Shown here one piece after another: positions 16,207 to 25,908 of a stretch of 64,000 nucleotides of DNA (position 1 is its first letter; each line of letters starts with the position of its first letter). A program made the position numbers and the translations under genes. Location of the stretch: assembly GCF_014897815.1 (NCBI RefSeq), contig NZ_JABUZG010000084.1, positions 257,816 to 321,815 on the forward strand, in the 5' to 3' direction. The notes beneath the pieces are model-generated. The model saw only the letters and a program-made list of their open reading frames with translations. It searched no databases and was not told the origin of the DNA. The stretch is from Psychrobacter sp. PG1 (GTDB lineage: Bacteria > Pseudomonadota > Gammaproteobacteria > Pseudomonadales > Moraxellaceae).

Positions 16207-17571
16207 ATGATGAAAATGAAGCCTCTTATTACCGCTATATCAATTGCTGTCGTTACTGCCAGTGTCAGCGCCGTTGCCGCACCTGATGATAATACGCGCA
16301 CCTTACCAGTACGAACCGCTGACTCAATGCCTAGCATTGCCAAAAAAGTCAGCCTTAATGTACAAGAGAATCGCAGTAGCTCAATCGATGGTCGTGCTCC
16401 TGTCGTAGCCACGCCTGCTTTAAAGCCTAATATGCCTGACCGTATGACTCAGCTGATTGACGAAAAGCAGGAAGTCGATGTAGAGACAGCGCAACAAGCA
16501 GTCAGTGCTGATAACATGACGGTAGAAGAACTGGCTCGTAAGGATGTGCAGTCTGATAGCACTGACGATATTAGTGAAGGTCAAGCCGTCGCTGCCCCTA
16601 CCGCAGCCATATCTGATACTAGCCCAGCAGATACTTCTATCAAAAGCATCGAAGATGTTAATGGTAAAAAACATACCACGCTGAATTTGTCGAATTATGC
16701 CAAACAAGTAAACGGTGCCACATGGACACCGAATATGAAAGTTAACTCGGCAATGACAATCAAAATGCAGGCACTGCTTGATTGGAACCATGCTTCTCCT
16801 GGCGCTATCGATGGCGGCTGGGGCATGAACAGTAAAAAAGCGCTGATCAACTTTCAAACCATGAAAGGTCTGCCAGCCACAGGTAAAATGGATCAAAAAA
16901 CGTGGGATGCGTTAAATAAAAATATCCCAGCGAATAAACCGGTACTCGTGACTTACACCATCACTGAAGATGATATTAAGACCAACTTTGCTAGCACACC
17001 TGCAGGTTCAGAAGCCAAGTCCAAAATGAAAGGCTTATACTATCAAGACATTAAAGAGATGTTTGGTGAGCGCTTCCATATGGATGTGCGTTATTTAGAT
17101 AAGCTGAATAAAAATAAGCAGTATAAAGCGGGCGAAACCATCACTGTTTTAAATACCCGTACACCACTTAAGCAGCGCATTAACCGTGTGGTTGCCAATA
17201 AAGCCGATAAGACATTATATGCTTATAACGGCGATAAGCTGGTGGCTACTTACCCAACGACAATCGGTAGCGATGCCACACCATCGCCACAAGGTTCGTT
17301 TAAAATCATTAACAAGGTGAAAATGCCTTGGTACAAAGCAACCGTTGGTAAAGGCGCAGACAAACAAATACATATGCTACCACCAGGACCAAATAGCCCT
17401 GTTGGCGTCGTATGGATGGGCTTATCTAAACCTTCATATGGTATTCATGGTTCACCAAAGCCTGAAGGCATCAGTCGCCAAGCCTCTGCAGGTTGTGTGC
17501 GTTTGACCAACTGGGATGTGTTAGAGGTTTACGCCAATATCGAAAATGGCGCGACTGTTGAGCTTAAATAA
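16207..17571 (+). CDS. L,D-transpeptidase with peptidoglycan-binding domain
   Basis: An exported cell-wall enzyme forming 3-3 cross-links or attaching proteins to peptidoglycan. I start it at 16207 so that the signal peptide (MMKMKPLITAISIAVVTASVSAVAA) is N-terminal; a start at 16132 is possible. A low-complexity region runs to about residue 165, a peptidoglycan_binding_1 domain follows (MQALLDWNHASPGAIDGGWG, then INFQTMKGLPATGKMD), then a LysM-like connector and the YkuD catalytic domain with HGSP and SAGCVRLTNWDV, the Cys near residue 430 being the nucleophile. It is monocistronic with its own terminator. Confidence 0.9.
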   Translation: MMKMKPLITAISIAVVTASVSAVAAPDDNTRTLPVRTADSMPSIAKKVSLNVQENRSSSIDGRAPVVATPALKPNMPDRMTQLIDEKQEVDVETAQQAVSADNMTVEELARKDVQSDSTDDISEGQAVAAPTAAISDTSPADTSIKSIEDVNGKKHTTLNLSNYAKQVNGATWTPNMKVNSAMTIKMQALLDWNHASPGAIDGGWGMNSKKALINFQTMKGLPATGKMDQKTWDALNKNIPANKPVLVTYTITEDDIKTNFASTPAGSEAKSKMKGLYYQDIKEMFGERFHMDVRYLDKLNKNKQYKAGETITVLNTRTPLKQRINRVVANKADKTLYAYNGDKLVATYPTTIGSDATPSPQGSFKIINKVKMPWYKATVGKGADKQIHMLPPGPNSPVGVVWMGLSKPSYGIHGSPKPEGISRQASAGCVRLTNWDVLEVYANIENGATVELK

Positions 17572-17612
17572 ATTGAGCTTAATTAATAAGTCATAAATGA
17601 TGAATAAAAAAA

Positions 17613-17637
17613 GACCTTACTATCAAGGTCTTTTTTT
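17613..17637 (+). terminator. Terminator of the L,D-transpeptidase gene
   Basis: GACCTT (17613-17618) pairs with AAGGTC (17625-17630), followed by seven T. An A-run upstream lets it act on the minus strand too. Confidence 0.85.
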
Positions 17638-17686
17638 ATGGCTGATAATCGGATTTATTGATTTAAATTGACAACATTATTCATTT

Positions 17687-17899
17687 TTATGCTTTATAGC
17701 CTTCTTCATTACCAGTAATGCTACCGACTTTTTTGGTAAAAAACATGCCTGCAGGGATGGACACCAAAACGCCCAATGCTACTGCTATTTGGATATGAGG
17801 TATTTCATTAAAACCTGTGACTAAAGCGCCAATCATAAAAACGCCAATGGTAACGGTTGCTGCGATTGAATAGATAACAGAGAATAATGGCCAGTTCAT
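17687..17899 (-). CDS. Small two-helix membrane protein of unknown function
   Basis: 70 residues with two hydrophobic helices, at about 8-30 (VIYSIAATVTIGVFMIGALV) and 37-55 (IQIAVALGVLVSIPAGMFF), and a short basic-polar tail. The opening MNWPLF is like that of short conserved membrane proteins in Pseudomonas and relatives that have no assigned role. It lies alone between two plus-strand genes. A ribosome site (GAGGAATAAG) is present before the ATG. Confidence 0.7.
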   Translation of the reverse strand: MNWPLFSVIYSIAATVTIGVFMIGALVTGFNEIPHIQIAVALGVLVSIPAGMFFTKKVGSITGNEEGYKA

Positions 17900-18154
17900 A
17901 ACTTATTCCTCATTTTTATTGTGGATATAGTACCTTTATACACTAAACCCACAAAGAAAGTAAGTATTTCCTATAAACCTGCGAGCCAGCTATAGTAGGT
18001 GACTAAGCATAAAAAACCCTGTTAAAGTTAAGGTTTTTATTGTTATAAGTTAGTGATGCATAATTTTACTATTTTAAGTATTACTACTTAATGACACTGC
18101 GCTCTATTTAGTGGTAAAAAACCCATACGTTGTCCTCTTTTTATCATTACAATA

Positions 18155-19960
18155 ATGTCTTTCTTTTACTTTTTAAGAAAGCTATTTGCCATGACCTCAC
18201 CTGAAAACAAACCCTCTAATGATTCTTCAGTTATAAAAGATGCCTCAAGCACGGCCAATTATTCAGACAAAAAAGTGGTGCTAACTGACGCAGATGATAG
18301 CTCTGTACTAGATAGCACTGTTGAACATACTGAGTCTTCAAAAAGCTCAGAGACTCATGATGACAATGACTGTGGCGAGGATATGGCTTGTGCACAGCCG
18401 CCTGAAACAACGATAGCGATAAAGTCCATTGGTGCTGACGAGGTAGTGGCAACGTTAGAAACCGCTCAGCCCAACAATGAGTCTGAAACAACTAAACTTG
18501 AAATCACTGGGCTTGAGACACCACTATCCAATGAATCGTTAAAATCGACAACAGCGCCCAATCATAAAAATCTAAAAAATGTATCAGCAGAACATGCTCA
18601 AGCAGAAGAAGATAACGCTTACGAGCAAAATTCTCAAGAAGATGCTGAGGTAACGGTAGAGGCAGAGGATAGTGCCCCCGCTGATGCACAGAGCACTTAT
18701 CCTATCTCTGATAACCCTCAGCAAGAAAGCAAAGCAAATAGTAACAACGCAAAACCGTCCTCAATTGATAAACAGCCAGACACGCCTAAAAATAATGACA
18801 CTATCGTAAAAAATACTGTGAAAGATAAAGTTGATAATCAGGAAGAACTAGAAGACGAGATTAAAGAAAAAAAAGAAGCTAAATTGGAGTCTTATAAGCA
18901 ATTTGTTGCCGAGCAATTCAGCAATCAAAAGGTAGACTATCCAGAAGTACGGGTCAGAATCGAGGCCAACGCTCTGCCTAGCAAAATATATTTCATTATG
19001 AATATACTTTCTGCCATCATCGCCAGTTATGGGTTAGTGACCAATTCAGCTGCCGTCGTCATTGGCGCCATGTTGGTTGCCATGATGTTAGGTCCCATTA
19101 CTGGCATAGCGTTAGCGATTATTGATCATCGTATGCCATTGCTACGTAAATCACTGATTACGGTTATCGTTGGTGTGTCCTTAGTGGTATTGGTTGGTTT
19201 TATCGTCGGCTGGTTACACAAAGATCAGCCACTGACCGCAGAGATATTATCGCGCACTCAGCCAACCTCGATGGATTTAATGATTGCGCTGGCAGGGGGT
19301 ACTGCTGGTGCTTATGCGATGGTTTCACCGCACCTATCAGTGGCAGTGGTCGGCGTGGCGGTAGCCACTGCATTGGTGCCACCTCTTGCCGCGAGTGGTA
19401 TCTTATTTGCCAATGGCGAGACGCAGCTTGGACTTGGGGCACTGCTACTGGCGCTAACCAATATTATTGCTATCCAGTTTACCAATGCTTTAGTACTTTG
19501 GTTATTAGGCTTTCGCCGTTTGGTCGATGACGATTATAAATCCAGCACCTATTTGACCTTTTTACGGCGTAATGCGGTGACGTTATTATTGTTAGGTGGC
19601 TTAGGGACATATTTGACCATCAACCTACAGACCAATGCCAAACAACAGGTTTTTGAGAGTAGCGTCAAAGAAGCCATCAATAGCTACTTTATCGACAAAG
19701 GCAACGTGCTGACCAATACTCAGTTTGATACTTCAGAAGAAAATAAAGTCGTACGTGCGGTCATTCGCGGAGAGACGACGCCTACCTCATACGATGTACG
19801 GCAAATCGAAACCGTCATTGCTCAAGATATGGCAGAGAATTTCCCTGAGTATTTACCCATTAAGCTACAGCTACGCTACTTGCCAGTACAAGTCATTGAG
19901 TCTAATCCATTGATACAAGATAAACTGGATAAGACTGATGCGGCGATTTTGACCAATTAG
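18155..19960 (+). CDS. DUF389 / TIGR00341 family membrane protein with long acidic N-terminal region
   Basis: Residues about 255-510 hold the DUF389 membrane domain: repeated helices such as IYFIMNILSAIIASYGLV, then NSAAVVIGAMLVAMMLGPIT, and later MSPHLSVAVVGVAVATALVP. The family's function is not established. The first 240 residues are Ser/Glu/Asp/Asn-rich, without predicted structure, ending in a charged helix (EDEIKEKKEAKLESYKQFV). That disordered part is far longer than in typical family members. A start at 18191 (MTSPENK) is equally possible because neither ATG has a good ribosome site. It lies alone, before alaS. Confidence 0.8.
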   Translation: MSFFYFLRKLFAMTSPENKPSNDSSVIKDASSTANYSDKKVVLTDADDSSVLDSTVEHTESSKSSETHDDNDCGEDMACAQPPETTIAIKSIGADEVVATLETAQPNNESETTKLEITGLETPLSNESLKSTTAPNHKNLKNVSAEHAQAEEDNAYEQNSQEDAEVTVEAEDSAPADAQSTYPISDNPQQESKANSNNAKPSSIDKQPDTPKNNDTIVKNTVKDKVDNQEELEDEIKEKKEAKLESYKQFVAEQFSNQKVDYPEVRVRIEANALPSKIYFIMNILSAIIASYGLVTNSAAVVIGAMLVAMMLGPITGIALAIIDHRMPLLRKSLITVIVGVSLVVLVGFIVGWLHKDQPLTAEILSRTQPTSMDLMIALAGGTAGAYAMVSPHLSVAVVGVAVATALVPPLAASGILFANGETQLGLGALLLALTNIIAIQFTNALVLWLLGFRRLVDDDYKSSTYLTFLRRNAVTLLLLGGLGTYLTINLQTNAKQQVFESSVKEAINSYFIDKGNVLTNTQFDTSEENKVVRAVIRGETTPTSYDVRQIETVIAQDMAENFPEYLPIKLQLRYLPVQVIESNPLIQDKLDKTDAAILTN

Positions 19961-20124
19961 CTTTTTTGACCAACTGGCTTTAAGATGCGCTACAAATCCA
20001 TCGAGCATCTACATGCGTAGAATAACCTAGCCGTTGTAACTCTTGTACCAAGAGCTTGGGCGTTTGTGCTAAAATCGTTTGCAAAATTATTTTACTCAAT
20101 TCTATTCGCCAGTAAGGAGCCGCT

Positions 20125-22797
20125 GTGAGCCAGCCATTTCGCTCAGCCGATATTCGTCAAGCTTTTATCGATTTTTTCATAAGCAAGCAGCACACCCCCG
20201 TCGCCTCATCGAGTTTGATTCCACACAATGACCCGACATTGCTATTTACCAATGCCGGTATGAATCAGTTTAAAGAAACGTTTTTGGGTATGGAGCCACG
20301 TGATTATACCCGTGCGGTGACCTCGCAGAAGTGCGTACGTGCTGGCGGCAAGCATAATGATTTGGATAATGTCGGTTATACGGCGCGCCATCATACGTTC
20401 TTTGAAATGCTTGGCAACTTCTCGTTTGGCGATTATTTTAAGCAAGCCGGTATTGGCTATATTTGGGAGTTTTTAACCTCGGACGAATGGCTTGCGATTG
20501 ATAAAAATCGCTTGTATGTGACCATTTATGAGACCGATGACGAAGCCTTTGATATTTGGCATAAAGACATCGGTATTCCTAGCGAGCGCATTATTCGTAT
20601 TGGCGATAATAAAGGCGCGCCTTACGCCTCAGACAACTTTTGGACGATGGGCGATACCGGTCCTTGTGGTCCTTGTACTGAAGTCTTTTATGATCATGGT
20701 GCCGATATCGAAGGCGGTCTACCGGGCACACCTGAAGAAGATGGCGACCGTTATATCGAGATTTGGAACTGCGTCTTTATGCAGTTTAATCGTCAAAAAG
20801 ACGGCTCTATGCTACCGCTACCAGCGCCAAGCGTAGATACTGGCATGGGACTTGAGCGTATCAGCGCCATCATGCAAGGCGTCCATGGCAACTACGAGAT
20901 AGATTTATTTGTACATTTGATGGATGCGGCGGCTGAGATTTTAGAGATTGAAAACCAGCAACAATCGTCATTAAAAGTCATCGCTGACCATATTCGCGCT
21001 GTTTCATTTTTGATTGCTGATGGCGTGACACCAAGCAACGAAGGTCGTGGTTATGTACTGCGCCGTATCATTCGTCGTGCGGTACGTCATGGCAATAAAC
21101 TTGGTGCTGACAGTGAGTTTTTCTATAAAATGGTCGCGCCTTTGGTTGCTGAAATGGGTACGGCGTATCCTGAGCTAAAAGATAAGCAAAGCGTCATTGA
21201 AAATGCCATTCAAAAGGAAGAAGCACAGTTTGCCAAAACTTTGGCACAAGGCTTACGTCTACTTGCCAGCGAGCTGGAAGGTCTAAAAGATGGCGACACG
21301 TTATCTGGGGAAGCCGCATTTAAACTGTACGATACTTATGGTTTCCCGGTCGATTTGACTGCGGATATCACTCGTGAGCGCGGTATTGTTATTGATGAAG
21401 CTGAATTTGATGAGCATATGCAAGCGCAACGTGAGCGTGCTCGTGATGCTGGCAAATTCGACGTTGATTATAGCAGTGTCATTCAAGTAGAAAACCCAAC
21501 GACCTTTATCGGTTATGAGCAGCTTGCAGAAGATGGCGTGACGATTGATGCGCTGTATCAAGATGGCAATCCAGCAGCCAGCTTAGCTGAGGGCATGGAA
21601 GGCGTCGTGGTACTTGACCGTACACCGTTTTATGCTGAAGGTGGTGGTCAAGTTGGTGAGCTTGGCGAAATCCGCACTGCAACTGGCGTTTTTGAAGTGC
21701 AAGATACCAAAAAATCTGGTCAAGCCATCATCCATTACGGTGTCGTGACCATGGGTGACATTAACACCAAACAAACAGCCGATGCGCAAGTCTTGTCCAG
21801 CATCCGTGCGGCTAGTGCCAAAAACCACTCTGCCACGCATTTATTGCATGCCGCATTAAGAGAAGTATTGGGTGATGAAGTCACACAGAAAGGCTCATTA
21901 GTATCAAGCGAAGTCTTACGTTTTGATTTCTCGTATGACAAGCCTGTCAGCACTGCTGAAATTACGCGTATCGAACGCTTAGTCAATGAGCAAATTCAAG
22001 CCAACACCCCTGCTCGCATCGAGAATATGTCTATTGACGAAGCGATGAAACAAGGCGCTATGGCATTGTTTGGCGAAAAATATGGCAGTGACGTTCGTGT
22101 CTTAACCATGGGCACTGACAGTATCGTCGATGGTCAGCGCAAGCCCTTCTCTATTGAGCTTTGTGGTGGTTTGCACGTTAAACGTACTGGTGATATCGGT
22201 GTGCTAAAAATTACCAGCGAATCAGGTATTGCTGCTGGCATCCGCCGTATTGAAGCTGTCACTGGCATGAATGCGATTAAAAACATTCAGCAAAGTGAGC
22301 AGCAGCTGAGCGAGCTTGCCAGTCAGCTAAAAGTGAAACGTCCTGAAGTGGCACAGCGCGTACGTACCATGGCGGATAAGCAGCGCGAACTTGAGAAACA
22401 ACTGGAGCGCTTAGAGCAAAAAATTGCCAGCGCCCAAGCAGCCAATTTACTCGATGAAGTGCAGACCATCGCAGGCACGCCGGTGCTTATCAGTACCTTA
22501 AGCGGTATCGACGGCAAATCTATCCGCACCCTGATGGACGATATTAAATCTAAACTTCCTGATGGCGTGATTGTATTGATTGGTGATAAAGACGAACAGT
22601 TAGCCCTAGCTGCAAGCGTGGCAAAATCAGTCACCGCTAAAGTAAAAGCTGGTGATATCATTCGTCATTTGGCAGGTGAGCTGGGCGGTAAAGGTGGTGG
22701 TAAGCCAGATTACGCACAAGGCGGCGCGCCAAAGTCTGGCAACAGTACCGCGGTTATCAACGCCCTACCTGCTTGGATTGAAACTCAGCTTAGCTAG
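20125..22797 (+). CDS. alaS: Alanyl-tRNA synthetase
   Basis: Charges tRNA-Ala. The start is GTG, chosen because AAGGAG lies 6 bases upstream. Class II catalytic motifs appear in the first 250 residues ([28 protein letters not shown]), the editing domain carries the zinc-binding [11 protein letters not shown] and [10 protein letters not shown], and the C-Ala domain ends with a Gly-rich [14 protein letters not shown]. The 890 residues are close to the usual 875. It is the first of a run of plus-strand genes, with lysC 325 bp downstream and csrA after that, the same order (alaS-lysC-csrA) as in Pseudomonas. Confidence 0.97.
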   Translation: MSQPFRSADIRQAFIDFFISKQHTPVASSSLIPHNDPTLLFTNAGMNQFKETFLGMEPRDYTRAVTSQKCVRAGGKHNDLDNVGYTARHHTFFEMLGNFSFGDYFKQAGIGYIWEFLTSDEWLAIDKNRLYVTIYETDDEAFDIWHKDIGIPSERIIRIGDNKGAPYASDNFWTMGDTGPCGPCTEVFYDHGADIEGGLPGTPEEDGDRYIEIWNCVFMQFNRQKDGSMLPLPAPSVDTGMGLERISAIMQGVHGNYEIDLFVHLMDAAAEILEIENQQQSSLKVIADHIRAVSFLIADGVTPSNEGRGYVLRRIIRRAVRHGNKLGADSEFFYKMVAPLVAEMGTAYPELKDKQSVIENAIQKEEAQFAKTLAQGLRLLASELEGLKDGDTLSGEAAFKLYDTYGFPVDLTADITRERGIVIDEAEFDEHMQAQRERARDAGKFDVDYSSVIQVENPTTFIGYEQLAEDGVTIDALYQDGNPAASLAEGMEGVVVLDRTPFYAEGGGQVGELGEIRTATGVFEVQDTKKSGQAIIHYGVVTMGDINTKQTADAQVLSSIRAASAKNHSATHLLHAALREVLGDEVTQKGSLVSSEVLRFDFSYDKPVSTAEITRIERLVNEQIQANTPARIENMSIDEAMKQGAMALFGEKYGSDVRVLTMGTDSIVDGQRKPFSIELCGGLHVKRTGDIGVLKITSESGIAAGIRRIEAVTGMNAIKNIQQSEQQLSELASQLKVKRPEVAQRVRTMADKQRELEKQLERLEQKIASAQAANLLDEVQTIAGTPVLISTLSGIDGKSIRTLMDDIKSKLPDGVIVLIGDKDEQLALAASVAKSVTAKVKAGDIIRHLAGELGGKGGGKPDYAQGGAPKSGNSTAVINALPAWIETQLS

Positions 22798-23122
22798 TCC
22801 TGAAAAAAACATGAATACAGCGCATCACTTGGGTCTACTACGCATAAGATACGCGATTGGTTATAACGGTTATAACCAATCGCCATGTATCTAAGCGCTA
22901 CGGGCACTTAACGTTGTGACGTAGATATGATATAAAGGTCAACGTTTATATGCATCGTGCGTGCATTACCTAGTCAGCACTACTGAATACATAAACGAAA
23001 AGCATGGGCGCAATTCTTATAATACGGCTTTATCTATACAAGCATTGATTGAGCGTCACATCCGCATATTGGCTCTCATTGATGATAATAAAAGGCCATT
23101 AATGAATAATAGGTAGATTTTT
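22798..23122. other. alaS-lysC intergenic region
   Basis: 325 bp with no gene. The only prominent structure is the 31-bp palindrome at 22853-22883. No lysine riboswitch was recognised upstream of lysC. No clear T-run terminator follows alaS. Confidence 0.45.
22853..22883. repeat. 31-bp perfect palindrome after alaS
   Basis: Arms of 15 bases (GCGATTGGTTATAAC and its exact complement) flank one central G. No T-run follows on either side, so it is not a classical terminator. It may be a binding site for a dimeric regulator, an RNA stem stabilising the alaS transcript, or a dispersed extragenic palindrome. Confidence 0.85.
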
Positions 23123-24409
23123 ATGGCGTTAATAGTACAGAAATACGGCGGCACCTCGATGGGCAGTATCGACCGCATCAAAAACGTCGCCAAACGAGTC
23201 AAACGCTGGCATGACAACGGTCATCAAATAGTTGTTGTCGTCTCTGCTATGAGCGGCGAAACCAACCGTTTGATTGATCTAGCACGCCAAATTAGCACTC
23301 AGCCTGATCCCCGTGAATACGACCAAATGGTCTCAACCGGTGAGCAAGTATCGATTTCATTGCTTGCTATGGCGATTAAAGAGCTTGGTGTAGGCGCTCG
23401 TTCATTTACTGGTCGTCAAGTCGCGATTAAAACGGACAATGCCCACAATAAAGCCCGTATCGAAAGCATCGATGACAAAAATATCCGTGAGCAACTTGAT
23501 GCAGGCAATGTCGTCATCGTCGCAGGCTTTCAAGGTATTGATGACGAAGGCAACGCGACCACATTAGGGCGCGGCGGCTCTGATACCACAGGTGTCGCTA
23601 TTGCTGCTGCCTTGGGTGCTGATGAATGTCAGATTTATACCGATGTTGATGGCGTTTATACCACTGACCCTCGTGTAACCTCAAAAGCCAAAAAACTTGA
23701 AAAAATTACCTTTGAAGAAATGCTGGAGATGGCAAGTCTTGGCTCTAAGATTTTACAGATTCGTTCGGTAGAATTCGCGGGTAAATATGGTGTACCACTG
23801 CGCGTATTATCTAGCTTTGATGAAAACAACGATGGTAGCTTCGACCAAGAATTTCAAGACAATGTCGGCACCTTAATTACGATAGACGAAGGAGACAATA
23901 TGGAACAGGCAATCATCTCAGGTATCGCTTTTAATCGAGACGAAGCAAAAATAGTCGTGCGCGGTGTACCTGATCATCCTGGTATTGCCTCTGCTATCCT
24001 AAGCCCGATTGGTCGTGCCAATATTGAAATTGATATGATAGTGCAAAACCTCTCTACCAATGGCACCACCGACTTTACTTTTACTGTCAACCGTACTGAC
24101 ATGGACAAAACCATGAAAGTACTGGAAAATGAAGTCAAAGATGAGATCGGTGCTAAAGAGATATTGGCTAATGATGAAGTCGTTAAAGTCTCTTTAGTCG
24201 GCGTCGGCATGCGCTCTCATGCTGGTGTTGCGAGCCTCATGTTCCAAACGCTTGCTGAAAACAATATCAATATTCAAATGATATCAACCAGCGAAATCAA
24301 AGTGTCTGTCCTTATCCAAGAACAGTATTTAGAAAAAGCCGTTAAATCACTACATACCGCATTTGGTCTGGATCGTGAAGATGGCGAAAGTAAAATCGCT
24401 GGGCTATAA
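23123..24409 (+). CDS. lysC: Aspartate kinase, with internal start for a beta subunit
   Basis: Phosphorylates aspartate, the entry to lysine, threonine and methionine synthesis. The kinase domain (1-245) begins VQKYGGTSMGS and shows GRGGSDTTG and TDVDGVYTTDPR. Two ACT domains (about 262-410) carry allosteric control. The 428 residues match the Corynebacterium/Bacillus type made as alpha and beta subunits from one gene. An internal ATG at residue 260 with a perfect AAGGAG five bases before it would give the 169-residue beta subunit. A hairpin terminator follows at 24498. Confidence 0.96.
   Translation: MALIVQKYGGTSMGSIDRIKNVAKRVKRWHDNGHQIVVVVSAMSGETNRLIDLARQISTQPDPREYDQMVSTGEQVSISLLAMAIKELGVGARSFTGRQVAIKTDNAHNKARIESIDDKNIREQLDAGNVVIVAGFQGIDDEGNATTLGRGGSDTTGVAIAAALGADECQIYTDVDGVYTTDPRVTSKAKKLEKITFEEMLEMASLGSKILQIRSVEFAGKYGVPLRVLSSFDENNDGSFDQEFQDNVGTLITIDEGDNMEQAIISGIAFNRDEAKIVVRGVPDHPGIASAILSPIGRANIEIDMIVQNLSTNGTTDFTFTVNRTDMDKTMKVLENEVKDEIGAKEILANDEVVKVSLVGVGMRSHAGVASLMFQTLAENNINIQMISTSEIKVSVLIQEQYLEKAVKSLHTAFGLDREDGESKIAGL
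23889..23902 (+). promoter_or_regulatory. Internal ribosome binding site for LysC beta subunit
   Basis: AAGGAG (23889-23894), five-base spacer, then in-frame ATG (23900-23902) at Met260. It lies exactly at the boundary of kinase and ACT domains, as in organisms with alpha2beta2 aspartate kinase. Confidence 0.75.
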
Positions 24410-24778
24410 CTTATTTTAAAACGCTTAGAATAATCGATTTAGCATTAACAGTTATGCATTAAGTCAGTATCAATTACTTTCAACAATGTATTAATTTAAA
24501 TAGGGTCTTTTTAGATCCTATTTTTATTTTTTATTATTGCTAGGGTGAGTATTTACCCAATAGTTTTGTGAAAACCCGTGACAGTCTCTGTTATGCCCCC
24601 TATAATGGGGCTTTCATTTGGGCTAAATGAATCTACCTATCATTACCGCTATTGGCACAATAGTAAGCATTGTGGTTGTCATTGATACATTGTCTTTCTA
24701 GTGCTGCGGTAATGTCCTGCAATTGAGAAGTAATCTGATGAGTAATAATTTGTTGATGCGACATAAGGAGTGTGACGC
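24410..24778. other. lysC-csrA intergenic region
   Basis: Contains the lysC terminator near the left side, then about 250 bp that should include the csrA promoter and leader. No confident -35/-10 pair was picked. The csrA ribosome site (AAGGAG) includes a GGA, the CsrA recognition triplet, which would allow autoregulation. Confidence 0.4.
24498..24523 (+). terminator. lysC terminator
   Basis: AAATAGGGTCT (24498-24508) pairs with AGATCCTATTT (24513-24523) with one G-U, followed by a T-rich run. Confidence 0.75.
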
Positions 24779-25024
24779 ATGTTAATTTTGACACGCCGCG
24801 TGGGCGAAACGCTAATGATTGGTGATGAGGTCAGTGTGACGGTCCTAGGTGTCAAAGGCAATCAAGTACGTATCGGTGTCAATGCACCGAAAGATATTGC
24901 CGTACACCGCGAAGAGATTTACCAACGTATTCAGCATGAGCGTTCTGTACAGTCGCAAATGCAACATCTTGAGCAGGGCAATTTTGCGCCTTCATTTGAT
25001 GACGAAGACTATTTCAATCGCTAA
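24779..25024 (+). CDS. csrA: Carbon storage regulator CsrA/RsmA
   Basis: Small dimeric RNA-binding protein that controls translation and stability of mRNAs carrying GGA motifs. The core [20 protein letters not shown] and the RNA-contact region ([19 protein letters not shown]) are intact. At 81 residues it is longer than the 61-65 of E. coli and Pseudomonas because of an acidic tail ([13 protein letters not shown]), as I understand is common in Moraxellaceae. AAGGAG precedes the ATG. It follows lysC, as in Pseudomonas. Confidence 0.96.
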   Translation: MLILTRRVGETLMIGDEVSVTVLGVKGNQVRIGVNAPKDIAVHREEIYQRIQHERSVQSQMQHLEQGNFAPSFDDEDYFNR

Positions 25025-25068
25025 GTTACATACTTTCACTTTTTAATCTGCTCTGAGGTCATTTATTT

Positions 25069-25443
25069 ATGAGTATCCGCCAATCAGATGTATCGGCTCT
25101 ACTTAATGGTTTGGATAAAAAAGCCATTGGATTCAATGATGTCATCAGTTTTATTGATGATTTTTATCGCTACGCACCTGCCCCGTTTGTGAACGGTATG
25201 GTACACAATGCAGCTGGTGAAAATGAAGGTAGTGCGAAAATTTTTGGCTTTGCCAAGCACCATGGTCTGAACCAATTGGACACGCTAAAACTGTTTGGCG
25301 AGCATTATGCCAAAGTTCAAGCAACTCCTAACGGTACTGACCATGCCAATATCCGCAATTTTTTACATTGGGGCTGGCAAGGGTTTTTGATGCAAAAAAA
25401 CCCATTAACGGTTCGCCCTAGTGTTGATACGACGGCGCTTTAA
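25069..25443 (+). CDS. HopJ family protein (conserved, function unknown)
   Basis: 124 residues matching the HopJ family: FNDVISFIDDFYRYAPAPF, then GMVHNAAGENEGSAKIFGFA, then FLHWGWQGF. The family name comes from a plant-pathogen protein, but members are widespread in non-pathogens as conserved cytosolic proteins, so an effector role should not be assumed. It is 44 bp after csrA on the same strand and shares the terminator at 25464, so the two may be co-transcribed. Confidence 0.85.
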   Translation: MSIRQSDVSALLNGLDKKAIGFNDVISFIDDFYRYAPAPFVNGMVHNAAGENEGSAKIFGFAKHHGLNQLDTLKLFGEHYAKVQATPNGTDHANIRNFLHWGWQGFLMQKNPLTVRPSVDTTAL

Positions 25444-25463
25444 AAAATTATTAAATAAGAAAA

Positions 25464-25490
25464 GGCCACGCTGATTAGCGTGGCCTTTTT
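25464..25490 (+). terminator. Terminator after HopJ-family gene
   Basis: A 9-bp perfect stem (GGCCACGCT with AGCGTGGCC, loop GATT) at 25464-25485 followed by T-run, also usable from the opposite strand. Confidence 0.92.
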
Positions 25491-25529
25491 TATGTGCTTC
25501 ATTTTTTATTAGAAAATTTAGCCATCAGC

Positions 25530-25841
25530 CTATTTATCACGAAACTTGACGGGTTGGACTGCGCCTTTCGGATTAGGCATGTTTGGATAATGATGCTCAT
25601 GCTCGACATCACATTCTGCCCCGACGATAGAACCATCGTCTTTGACTGGCTTATGAATATAGCCTGTGCGCTCAGCAGGTGGTAGATGCTCGTGCTCCCA
25701 CACCATCACCGCTTGCATACAGGTCTCGCGCTGCTCAGCGGTCAGCTTGCGACCATCAGGCCACTTACCCAACTCAATCGCCATGCGGAATTTATCCACC
25801 ACTTCTGGCGTTAAACTTGCTAATATCGTTTGCTTATCCAT
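25530..25841 (-). CDS. DUF1315 (YeaC-like) protein
   Basis: 103 residues. The N-terminal half (LTPEVVDKFRMAIELGKWPD, then GRKLTAEQRETCMQAVMVWE) matches the YeaC family of unknown function. The C-terminal 40 residues hold a His/Pro-rich stretch (EHEHHYPNMPNP) that may bind a metal. It lies 67 bp downstream of nadK on the same strand and is probably co-transcribed with it; the bidirectional hairpin at 25464 can end this transcript. Confidence 0.85.
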   Translation of the reverse strand: MDKQTILASLTPEVVDKFRMAIELGKWPDGRKLTAEQRETCMQAVMVWEHEHLPPAERTGYIHKPVKDDGSIVGAECDVEHEHHYPNMPNPKGAVQPVKFRDK

Positions 25842-25908
25842 CCTGCCTATTCTCCACTACTATTTTTTATAACATATTTTTTATAACGTTTTTATATAAA
25901 AGAGACAC

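Noticed and set aside
22323..22661. Long reading frame antisense to alaS (and similar ones opposite mfd, nadK and hscA)
   Set aside because: They lie fully inside strongly conserved genes, have no ribosome site and reflect codon bias of the real strand.
22918..23122. Lysine riboswitch before lysC
   Set aside because: I could not find the conserved junction segments or a terminator/antiterminator pair in the leader.
25069..25443. HopJ-family protein as a type III secretion effector
   Set aside because: No secretion genes are near, and the family is widespread in non-pathogens. The family name alone does not support an effector role.
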